Shown here piece by piece: positions 15,630-25,500 of a stretch of 64,000 bases of DNA. Each line of letters begins with the position of its first letter. Position 1 is the stretch's first letter. Source of the DNA: Spirodela intermedia (Eukaryota; Streptophyta; Magnoliopsida; Alismatales; Araceae); assembly GCA_902729315.2 (NCBI GenBank), contig LR746266.1, positions 2,862,759 to 2,926,758 of the forward strand, given 5' to 3'. Position numbers and translations under genes: made by a program. The notes under the pieces were generated by a model. It did no database searches. It was not told the DNA's origin and was given only the letters and a program-made list of their open reading frames with translations.

Positions 15630-16630
15630 ATGGCGATGGCCACTGGGGTCCGGACGTGGCTGGCCATCGCCTCCGCTTACCTGGTTCTTTCCTCCTTCGC
15701 CGTCTCCTGCCGAGCAGAGGCGGAGGAGGAGGCGGCCCCCGCCGCCACCATCATCACCACCACCACCACCGCCGCCGACGACACCCCATCGGCCGCGGAG
15801 GATCCGTCCTTCGTGCTCACCCTAGACTCCTCCAACATATCCGAGACCGTCTCCAAGCATCCTTTCATCGTCGTGGAGTTCTACGCCCCCTGGTGAATCC
15901 GCATCTTAGTCTCAGCATCTTGTCGTGTCCGCCTGCTCTACTTTCGCCGTGCTGTTGGTTTGCGTGATCCTGGCGATCCATCTGGATCTGTTTTTATATT
16001 TACTTCCTGATCCGGATACTTCCATTGAGCCTCTAAATCACGACTAGATCACCGGACGCGTTATTTGTTTACGATTTCGAAGCAATTATTTGTTCACAAT
16101 TCGCCGCGGCAGCGTTAATCCGGTGCTCTCATCGCCTTCCGATCTGGAATCTGACTTCAGCGTTTCTGTCTCTTTTATTTTATTTTGAAGTGAATAATTT
16201 ATATTATCCACTAGTTTAGTATTTCCCCCCCTTCAGGATGAGAATTCGCTCCGCGGAAGCATAAACCGCCTCGCAGGGGGGTCATTTTCCCATTTGGACT
16301 GTTTTGATCGTAGAATGTTCAGTTCGTTTCCGTTCCTATCGGACGCTTTTCGTGATGATTTTGCCCGTAGTTATTCCGCATCGAAGATTCCGAAGACGCC
16401 ATCAGAGCTCCTGCGAAGTTCTGATCTCCTGCTTTCCATGAACACCTTGATCCCTTTCTTGCCGAGGTTTTCTGTGCGATAACTCGTCTTCTACCTCTGC
16501 TAACTTTCTTTCTGTCTCTCGGCAGGTGTGGACACTGCCAGCAACTCGCTCCCGAGGTATCAACTATCCCCATGGGAATGTTCAGTAAAACCAAGTCAAA
16601 TCACTCCTCCCCTCATCTTCGAAGAAACTA

Positions 16631-16674
<44 letters not shown>

Positions 16675-19600
16675 GTGCAGTACGAGAAAGCTGCAGCTGT
16701 ACTGAGCAAGCATGATCCTCCGATCGTTCTTGCCAAACTTGACGGCAATGAGGAGGTCAACAAAGAACTTCTCACCCAGTATAACATCGGCGGCTTTCCC
16801 ACCCTCAAGGTGTTCAAGAACGGAGGGAGCAGCGTCACGGATTACAAAGGCCCCCGAGAGGCCGATGGCATAGTTGAGAATTTGAAGAAACTGTTGGGTC
16901 CTCCATCTACTGAGGTCAACTCCTTGGAAGACGTTGCCAACCACTTCGACGAGAAGAAAGTCTACATTGTGAGTTCTTCGTCTGCGTCTGTTGACTCTTC
17001 AACCTCGCTCTCCATTCGCTCTGCATGCGTTGACTTGGCCGAACACTGTTGCAGGTGGGAGTTTTCTCCGAGTTTTCAGGAGATGAATTCGACAAATACA
17101 TGAATGTTGCAGAGAAGCTGCGTTCAGACTACAACTTTGGTCATACAAAAAATGCAAAATCCCTCCCTAAAGGGGATACTAATGTTCAGCCCCCCCTGAT
17201 TAGGCTGTTCAAGCCCTATGATGAGCTTTATGTTGACTCTAAGGTACCATTTGACTCATTTGCCCATTTTGCTACTTAATCCTTGACCAGACTCCTTTCT
17301 CATCGGTTTCTTCTCGCAGGACTTTCATCCTGATGCTGTGGAGAAGTTTATAGAGAGAGCCACCAAGCCTCTTGTTACTGTGCTCACCAAGGACCCTGCC
17401 ACTCACCCTCTGGTCATCAACTTCTTCAACAGCGAGAATTCCAAGGTGATCTGTCCTTGTTTGACTCAACTAGATAGAATCTTTGTGTTTCGACTCTCTC
17501 TGTCTGCATGTTCATGTGCTCATCTAGAGAGAGAAAGGGGAAGGAGGGGGGTTTCATCAATATTGGCGGGCTAGAGAAGTATCACAGTTATTTGAACGGC
17601 ACCATTAGCATTGGTAATTACTAGTAACTACTGATCATCCGAGGTGATCTCTCCTTGTTTGACTGAACTAGATAGAATCCTTGTATTTTGATTCTCACTC
17701 TACCCATGTTCATGTGCTCATCTAGAGAGTATCATAATTATTCGAACGGCATCATCAGCATTAGTAATTACTTGTAATTACTGATCATCCGAGGTGATCT
17801 GTTCTTGTTTGACTGAACTAGATGGAATCCTTGTGTTTTGATTCTCACTCTATTCATGTTCATTTGCTCATCTAGAGAGAGAAAGGGGAAGAGGGGGGAT
17901 CATCAGTAGCAGTATAATTATTTGAACGGCATCATCATCATCATCATCTTAATTACTTATTACCACTGATTCCTTCATATTATGCTCAATACTCATGGAA
18001 AATTATGGCGGGACTTGAAAGTGCAGGCGCTGCTCTTAGTGAATTTCAGCACCGAGAATTTTGAGGCCTACAAATCAGCCTATCATACCGCTGCCGGTAT
18101 CTACACGGAAAAGGAGATAAACTTCTTGTTGGGTGATCTTGAAGCCAGCGAGGGTGCTTTTGAGGTAATTAATCCCCTCCAGGAGCCCATTTGACTTCGT
18201 CATTTGACCTTGATCGATTCAGTCAACTTTGTGCGTGAATGGTAATAACCTGAACTCGTTGACTGCATGAACAGTTCTTCGGTCTCTCATTGGACCTAGC
18301 GCCCATCCTCATTTTAAATGCCAAAGATGGAAAGAAGTTCTACAAAGGAAGGGTGGAGCCAGATCAAATCGTCCCTTGGATGAAGGAGTACATGGTAATA
18401 TATATATATATATATATATATTACTTTTCTTATTTTGGAAATGAATATCATTCTCAGTCGGATTTCTTTGAGAATCTCTGAAAACCTAATCGTGTTCGTT
18501 TTTGTATTTTATCAGAATTGGATCATGAGAGTTAAAAATTATCAGGTCTTAGAATAGTTCCTATTTTTCCATTTTTTCCTGAAAAATCGCTATAAGTTGA
18601 ATCAACATAATTAGCGCTTTGAATAATTTTAGTTTTCGCTTTTCAGATTATTCATATCGTTCGACCGTTGACTTTCTGATAATCTGTTTAAACTGAATCC
18701 TGATCGTTCATAGAGGGCAGTTTTCAATTCCTGTTTCATTCCTGAAAATGAGATCGTGATCAGGTTACTGAATAGTTTGGCTTCCCGATTTGGAAACCTT
18801 ATCGTTCTCTAGCTGAGCCGAATCCTCTGATCTGACTAATATTTATCAAATCCTTCGAAATAGCTTGTTTTTTCTCGCCGAGAATCAAGCTCTTAACATG
18901 AACATATGTTTGCAGACGGGCAATCTACAGTCGTTCACAAAGTCAGCGCCTATCCCTGAAGTGAACAATGAGCCAGTTAAAGTTGTTGTGACTAACAGCC
19001 TCCAAGATATGTTCTTCAACTCTGGGAAGAACGGTTCGTCTACTTTCCCCATATCTTGTCCCACTCTTAGCTCAGTATTCTGGTCAACTCATACTAAAAA
19101 TGGTAAATATGTTTGTTACCATACCGTAGACTGTTTGGTTCTTAATCCAATAATTCGATCCTCTTTTTTTTTTTGATAAATCTGAGAAAATATTCCAAGA
19201 AGCAAGTGGAGATTTTAAATGACTTCTAGCTGGATCTTTGTAATAAGTAATGGGTCTCTTGGGTTTGACTTCGAGCTCAATCTTTTCCTTTGGGGAGGGA
19301 TGTAAATCTGAAGGAAGCAAATATCATCAAGATCACAGACCACCTCACCCATAATCATTTTCTTTCACGAATTTGCTATTTATGGGAATATCAGATTTTC
19401 ATCGATAGTTTTAATCACATGAACCCCTATTTTTATTATTCTTCAAGAATTAAAATCGACCTTCTTCTCCTGGTCTGCTGCAGTCCTGCTCGAGATTTAT
19501 GCGCCGTGGTGCGGCCATTGCCAGAGCCTCGCCCCCGTCCTGGAGGCGGCGGCCGTCGCCCTCCAAGACGACCCCGACGTGGTCATCGCTAAACTGGTAA

Positions 19601-19636
<36 letters not shown>

Positions 19637-20628
19637 GTTTCTCTATCCTCCACGTAGCAGAGACCCTGTGGCCATTCCCTCTCTCAACCCAAATTTGGAA
19701 AATCTGGCGGATGTGGTCATCGCCAAGCTCCCTTCGGGGACCCGTTGACTTCAATTTTTTTATGGGCCGGGATCCCCAAAGCCCACTTAGCCCTGACCCA
19801 GAGAGACGAGGCCGCCCTCTCTGCCCACCACGTGGCACAGGCCCCTCTGTGGGTCTCTCCCTCTCTCATCCCAAATTTGGAAAATCTGGTGAATGTGGTC
19901 ATCGCCAAGCTGCCTTTCGGGGGGATCCCGTTGAATTCCATGCTTTAATGGCCCTGCATGCCCAGAGTCCACTGACCTCTGACCCTGAGCCGAGGGCCCA
20001 ATTCTCTGCCCTCCACCTGGCATCGGGCTCACTCCTCTCATCCCAAATTTTGGAAATATGCCTTAGCGCGGTCATCGCCAATCTGGTAACCATTTCTTCC
20101 CCCTTCGGTCCCCCGTTGGCTTCCATCCTTAATGCCCCAGCCCTTCCACGTGGCAGCCCCCCCCCCTCCCCCCACATCCCCCCTCCCCGTGCGCCACTCT
20201 CCCTCTCGCATCCCAAATTTGGAAAGTTTTGGCTGACTTGGTCATCGCCAGACTGCCCTTAGAGGGTTCCCGTTGACTTCCACTCTTAACGGGCCGCCAT
20301 GCCCAAAGCCCACTAACCTGACGACGCGGCTCGTTCTTTGCCCTCCACGTGGCAGAGGCCTTTCTCTCTCATATGAAATTTGGAAATATCTGGCTGACAT
20401 GGCATCTGTGGGGCCCAGGATGCGACGGCGAACGACGTCCCTAACGACTTTGAGGTGGCGGGGTATCCGACCATGTACTTCCGGTCGGCGAGCGGGAAGT
20501 TGGTCCAGTATGACTCCGGCCGTAGCAAGGAGGACATCATAGCCTTTATCCAAAAGCACCGCGACCCGGCACCTGTCCACTCCGCCGTCGAGCCCGGATC
20601 GGCTGAGCCGGTCAAGGACGAGCTCTAA
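15630..20628 (+). CDS. PDIL1-1: Protein disulfide isomerase, ER luminal (PDIL1-1 type)
   Basis: Ten exons: 15630-15892, 16526-16556, 16681-16968, 17055-17243, 17320-17445, 18027-18164, 18275-18394, 18916-19033, 19484-19596 and 20419-20628. All joins keep frame and give 531 residues. The enzyme forms, breaks and reshuffles disulfides in proteins folding in the ER. The N-terminus is a hydrophobic signal peptide followed by a Glu/Ala/Thr-rich acidic stretch. Thioredoxin domain a has CGHC at 89-92, redox-inactive b and b' follow, domain a' has CGHC at 434-437, and the C-terminus is the KDEL retention signal (528-531). I chose the ATG at 15630 because it directly precedes the signal peptide; an in-frame upstream ATG (15576) would add a Cys/Arg-rich leader and is less likely. 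Exon 2 is only 31 bp and encodes the CGHC motif. Introns 5 and 9 contain tandem arrays described separately. A possible 3'UTR intron begins at the GAG/GTAAAC near 20634. Confidence 0.96.
16632..16672 (+). repeat. (CT)n tract abutting the intron 2 acceptor of PDI
   Basis: About 20 CT units end 9 bases before exon 3 (acceptor GTGCAG), so the microsatellite itself is the polypyrimidine tract of this splice site. Its length could vary between individuals and influence splicing efficiency; that effect is inference. Confidence 0.9.
17446..17975 (+). repeat. Three-copy tandem array in PDI intron 5, starting at the 5' splice site
   Basis: Three imperfect units start at 17446, 17644 and 17794 (spacings 198 and 150 bp). 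Each begins with GTGATCT followed by a CTTGTTTGACT string and contains GTGCTCATCTAGAGAG or a close variant; a related block with GAACGGCA and ATTACT motifs ends each unit. Unit 1 begins exactly at the exon 5 donor (CCAAG/GTGATC). Units 2 and 3 begin CCGAG/GTGATC, so each carries a near-perfect copy of the donor. The array fills almost all of the 581-bp intron. Splicing at a decoy donor would include an in-frame stop (17572-17574). Confidence 0.93.
19579..20410 (+). repeat. Tandem array in PDI intron 9 derived from the exon 9/donor junction
   Basis: The last 18 bases of exon 9 (GTGGTCATCGCTAAACTG, from 19579) reappear in diverged form at 19713, 19895, 20068 and 20238 (spacings 134, 182, 173 and 170 bp). 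Each repeat also has a CCCGTTGACTTC-like string, a CCACGTGGCA-like string and a CATCCCAAATTTGGAAA-like string. The 20068 copy keeps a plausible donor (CAATCTG/GTAACC). From exon 9 the reading frame stays open to the stop at 20260-20262. The first unit is interrupted by a CT microsatellite (about 19603-19634). The repeats occupy nearly all of the 822-bp intron. Confidence 0.92.
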
Positions 20629-20639
20629 TTTGAGGTAAA

Positions 20640-21620
20640 CTAATCCCCCTCCCCGCTCCCCTCCCCCCACGTCATCGTCGCCACGTGCCCCCCCCCTTCT
20701 TTTCCTCTCTCTCTCTCTCTTTTTCTCACTCCACGATAGGAATAAACTCGGGTTCACGCCCGATTAGCTAGAACTGTAGATCTCTCGGAGGATTATTACT
20801 GGTCTTCGCCCCTTTTATCTGGGCCCACTCTCTCTCTCTCTCTCTCTCTCTCGCTCTCGCTAGACATAATTGAGGTCGAAAAGGCCCGGCTCGGGGATTC
20901 TCTCGGGGCGTTTGTGAGGAAGGTGGCCGGCAGCTAAAAAAGGGTCGCTTTTTGGCAGCGAGGGGGGGGTTGGGGGGGGTTGGTTTGGATATATATAAAT
21001 AGAAAGAAGGGAAGGGACTAACGGGGCTGCGGAGGCGACTTTCATGCGAAAATCCGAAGTATATTATATAAGTCTGTTTCTAAAGACTTGGTGACGAAGA
21101 CGATAATACACGTCGCCGGAAGCCGCCGTCGCCGAAGAGAGGGAGGGGCTTTTTTCTGGAGGCTTCGGCTGCGGTTAGCCCACACTTCCTTGCACTGTAC
21201 ATTGCACAGAGAGAGAGAAGAGAGAGAAAGAGAGAGGAAACATTGCAGGGGAGGCTGCGGGTGGGAGGAACTGGAGATCCCAGGCTGCTGGTCACTGTCT
21301 CCCTGTCTCTCTCTCTCTCTATCTCCCTCTCTCTCTCTGGTTGTGGAACCGAGGAGACGGAGCACACTGGAGGTCGAAAATCTACCGACAAGGGAGAAGG
21401 AGAGAGGAGGTAGGAGAACAGGAGGAAGAAGCCACCACTGCCGCCAATCTCCAGTTACACGCCACGCCGGGAACGATCTCCTCGTTTTTGCTTTGTACAG
21501 AGGAGGGGAGAAATAGTCGCTGATTCCTAGATTCCTCACGCGCAGGGGGGCGATCTCTCGCAGGAACCGTGGTTCTGTAGGTTTTCTGATTTCATGGAGA
21601 GAGGGAGGGGGTGGTGGCGG
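20640..21620. other. Convergent intergenic region with CT/GA tracts
   Basis: The 3' regions of the convergent PDI and FLZ genes meet here. Content is CT/GA microsatellites (20706-20730, 20826-20852, 21210-21240, 21300-21340), two poly-G runs near 20960-20980 and no convincing protein frame. Some of it is presumably 3' UTR of both genes. Confidence 0.55.
20741..20746 (+). terminator. PDI polyadenylation signal AATAAA
   Basis: A perfect AATAAA lies 113 bases after the PDI stop codon. It is the best candidate for the near-upstream poly(A) element of this gene. Plant poly(A) signals are loose, so the cleavage site itself cannot be placed. Confidence 0.5.
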
Positions 21621-21626
21621 TGGCTG

Positions 21627-22162
21627 CTAGACGGCCAGGACGGCACCGGCGGCGCGGACCTCGATCCCCTGAGACGCCACCTTGTCCGTCTGCTTCTGCT
21701 TCTCCTTTCTTGAGGAGGCGACTTTCACGGATATGGCAAAGCTCTTCTCTCTGGCCTCGTCTATCTCGATCTGCTCCTGGCGGCACTCTTCGCTGCAGAA
21801 GGGCGTGTCACCTCTGCGATGGCCATCCATTTCGTCCCGTCAGATCCGATCGGATCCCTAAGAAAAAACCAGGCGGCAGCAGGAAAGCGAAGAAAATCGA
21901 TCGATCTGAGGTCGCACCTGTACATGAAGATGTCCCGGTTGCGGCCGAGGGGCTTCTTGCAGAGGAAGCAGGCGTCAAGGAAGTGTTGCGGAGACCCTTC
22001 GCACGGAGCGTCGAAGAAGAACAACCTCGCCGCCCCACTTCCCGGCCTCGGAGACACCGGCCCCATCGCCGCGTAGCTCCCCCACCTCCCCACCGGAGCC
22101 GATCGGACGCCTTCCTCCCGCTGGCCGGCGGTTCCGCCGGAAGAGCTTCCGTGCTCCGCCAT
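21627..22162 (-). CDS. FLZ-type zinc finger protein (DUF581)
   Basis: Two exons on the minus strand, 22162-21918 and 21813-21627, join in frame (ATG TAC AG / A GGT GAC) to 143 residues. The FLZ domain spans about 60-100: HFLDACFLCKKPLGRNRDIF then RGDTPFCSEECR, with zinc ligands Cys65, Cys68, Cys88 and Cys92 in the family pattern ending FCSxxCR. FLZ proteins are plant-specific adaptors that bind SnRK1 kinase subunits and link energy signalling to other pathways. The N-terminal part is low-complexity Gly/Ser/Pro-rich; an RLFFFD-type segment just before the finger is typical of the family. The ATG at 22162 is the first in the frame behind a TATA-like box. The tail after the finger has a Lys/Glu/Gln-rich helix. 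The single intron inside the finger (between MYR and GDT) is characteristic of the family. Confidence 0.93.
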
Positions 22163-22311
22163 CACCGATCGACCTACTTCCTGATCTCCGAAGGTGGCGG
22201 CGATCTCCTCTCTCTCGCCTTCCCTTCGCCGGATCCTCTGCTCCGACGGTCGCCGGAGATGGAGTGGAGATGGAGATGGAGAGTCTCGCCGGCGACGGCG
22301 AAAGGCTCTAC

Positions 22312-22317
22312 TTTAAA
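22312..22317 (-). promoter_or_regulatory. TATA-like element of the FLZ gene
   Basis: TTTAAA (within a CTTTTAAAGT string on the minus strand) lies 150 bp upstream of the FLZ ATG. A start about 30 bases downstream would leave a leader of roughly 120 bases rich in purines. Position fits; activity is not shown. Confidence 0.45.
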
Positions 22318-22399
22318 AGCCCGCCTATGGAGCCGGTGGCCGAGTGGGCGGTTCAGAGGTGACGTCCAAAACCGGGGTCCCTAGCTGCTACATATCGCC

Positions 22400-23542
22400 C
22401 CACACCGTTCTTACGCCCAACGCCCCCCAACTCTCAAATAACGACAAAACTTTTTCCTTTCCCGCCCAGTGCCTCGTCTCTCTCCTCAGACGTACGGCTT
22501 CTGTGCACGCCGCTTCTCAGGAGCTACGCGCTCCTGCCATCACCTGCACCTCGTTCTCCCCACCACCACACCTTTCGACACTTTAATAATAGTTAATAAT
22601 TGATTTTATCATTTATTTAATACGAATAAAGTTGGTACATCAAATAACCCAACATGTATCATTTACTACTGTCATACCCTCGTTCCCACTGTGGCCTTCA
22701 TTCCTCAACGTGGTACTTTACGTAATTCTGATAAAGTTTAGGCCCCAAGTTGTCTCGGCTTCGAGGACACGTGTCCGCTCAGCACGCGAGAGACGGTCGG
22801 GTCGCTGGCCGTACATTTTTCCAGAATCTCCGTCGCTTTTCCCGGCTGCTCTCTCGATTCCCGCGTGGTCGTTTATTCCTTGATGGCGTCATCCATTGAC
22901 ACCTGTCGCTGTCGCACGGTCTCCACGCAGTCCGCATAGGGCGGGCCGAGCCCGGATGCTATTTCCCCGCTCATTAAAGCCCTAATAAAGCAATACCGGG
23001 CCGGCCCGATAGTGAGAGTGGCGCTCGTTCTCCTCAACGCAGCAATCATAATCGTCGGATCGATGTGTCCAACGTTCGGTGGGTCCACGGGATCGACGGC
23101 CATATGGGTATGAGAGTGGCCCGCTGACGTGGACGGCTTGAACAGCCAGTAGAATTATCTAAATGGGCTCCACCGTATGCCATGGGACCCACCGTATCAT
23201 GTACCCGCCCAAAGTCCGGGTCAAAGACTTTGGGGAAGAGATCACGGCCATCCGTCCATCTACAGGCGGCGCAGGATCCGCCTCCCACGAGTCGCGATCG
23301 GACGGCCATAACTTTCAACGATCTAACGGTCAGCTCTCGTCCACGTCAGTCTTCTTCGACTACCTTACATGTCAACGATTGAACGCCTCCAGATTTTTCC
23401 AAACCAAGAAGTTTCTATGCAGATGAAACAAAGAAAAACTGATCAATTACATAAATACCCACAATCTTTATATAATCATTTATATATACAAAACTCATTA
23501 CTTTTATGTACCCATATATAAATCGCAAGATATTGAAGGAGG

Positions 23543-23586
<44 letters not shown>

Positions 23587-25480
23587 AACCATCGCCCCCT
23601 CCCTCGATCCAACGGCCACCAATTTAGCTGACGAGATCATGAAGCGTGAATATCTGATCATGCCACGTAAGATCAAGATATATGTTCATCACTAAGTCCC
23701 CATTATATGGGAAATAACGGGCATTAATTTGTCAAATCAATGGGAACTAACCGAATTTATTCAGAGCTAATTAATGAGAGCATCCTCTTGACCGGTAGAT
23801 ATGGCCACTTTTTTTGGAAAAAAACTGCATTGACCAATCCAGCTTGTAGATTTGACCTCTAGAGGTCAACAATCCCCTCTATGTCTTAAAAAACTTAGTC
23901 AACGCCCCCATTGGGACCTCACGTTTCATGCTTTCTTCTTCTTTCAATGCTTGTAGTCACAAAAGAGGGAAATTATCACAACCGTTGACTTTTTACCACT
24001 TTATATTATTTACATGCTGAACTTACTCACCAAGTAATAAATAGGTAATTACTCTGGCCAGTCCACACTAGGTGACTATGAGAGAGAGATAGAGAGAGAC
24101 GGATAGAGAGATAGATAGATAGAGAGAGAGAGACATAGAGAGATAGAGACAGAGAGAGAGAGAGAGAGAGAAGTGACGTTGGGACTCACAAGTTTGTATA
24201 GCCATGGACGTCGTTTTCTCCGGGTTTGACATTTTGGGACCTATTTGATCTAGGCACACTGATGACGTCACATATTGAAAACGTAGGCTTCTACTTTTAG
24301 TGTCCATTATGTCATTTTCATCCCTATTCACCTTTGAATTTTCAGATCTCCTATGACGATAGCTTTATTTTAAATCTACTTCCTCACGGTGGGTGGGGGG
24401 AAGAGGGGAAACCAATTATCTTACCAGAAATGTCATTTTTTGACGATCATTTTGATTAAAAAAAACAAGCTTGAGCCGACTGTTTTAATTTTGAGGACAA
24501 TTATCTAATAAGACAGTTAAATTAGTTTCCAATAAAAAATAAATATGTTTAGGGGCTTTTATTAACTTTACGTAATATATTTGTATTGTATTGTAAATAG
24601 ATATATGCATGCATCGTACAGAGTAAATGGGCCGTTAGGCTTCAAAATAATTGGGGTTTTCTGTAAATGGGCTCAAATACAGACCTGTTATAAAATGGGC
24701 CCGAGTATTGGACAGGCGGAACAGCCCAAATGGGCCCGATCTGGACCGTTTTCTCGAGTGCTCGATCGTGATAAAGGGCCCATTAGCAAGGGGTATGGGC
24801 CCAGTTCAGGATGGGCTGGGGGAAAGTGAGCCAGGATATACTGCCTACCCGGGCCGGCCCAAGAAGAGCCTCCGTGGGGGTGAGTGAGGGGTTAGCAGCT
24901 AAGATGGAGCAAAATTCCCAGGTTTCCCATCAGAGCCTGCGTTTGGCTCACTTAAATGGAAAATGGGATCCCCACTCATTTAGCCGAAGCAAAGTCAACC
25001 GGTTTTCAGAAATGGAAACCGGCCTCCTCCTAATCGATCAGTTGACTTTTCTTTAACATCCCCATCTCCCAAAAGATACCTACTACCGATCCACACCAAG
25101 TGATTTGTAATGCCATCATCCATCTCTCTCTCTCTGCATACGTATGCATTTGTATAAGTTAAATATTGGCTACCCTAGGTTGCACCTAGATAATATAAAA
25201 TTCAGATTAGCCAAAAAATTATACTACATATGGATCTCGAGAGAGAGAGAGAATGATAGGTTTCCGTTGACTAGTTCAACCATTTCACTAGCGCTTTTAA
25301 CGTCCCTATTACGAACAATATACAATACACTCGAATTGTCAGTCCCCATTTCTGTTTATTTATTCTGATTTTAAAAAATAATGGACCGGAATTTTCAACG
25401 CCAAATGGCTTCTTCTGTTTATGAAAAAACACAGAAAACCAAGTTGCAAATGTAGTACGTGAAATCAGAGAAGACGGGCA
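22400..25480. other. Intergenic region with GA tracts and GGGCC-rich segment
   Basis: There is no protein-like frame. It contains a GC-rich part (22700-23350), GA tracts (23546-23582 and 24074-24172), and an unusual run of TGGGCC/GGGCCC motifs between 24625 and 24860. Short diverse repeats with CGATCGGACGGCCAT-like wording are seen near 23290. The FLZ promoter must lie at the left end and the 3' UTR of the first esterase at the right end. Confidence 0.5.
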
Positions 25481-25500
25481 CATCTCAAACCGGGGTTTTC

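Noticed and set aside
19717-20216. Several 70-105-codon antisense frames in PDI intron 9
   Set aside because: All are products of the GC-rich tandem array and shift with each unit; none has a domain.
20629-20740. An eleventh PDI coding exon
   Set aside because: KDEL followed by TAA is the natural end; a downstream intron, if used, is in the 3' UTR.
22330-22380. TGGCCGAGTGGG string resembling a Leu/Ser tRNA A-box
   Set aside because: No B-box or cloverleaf can be formed downstream; it lies in the FLZ promoter.
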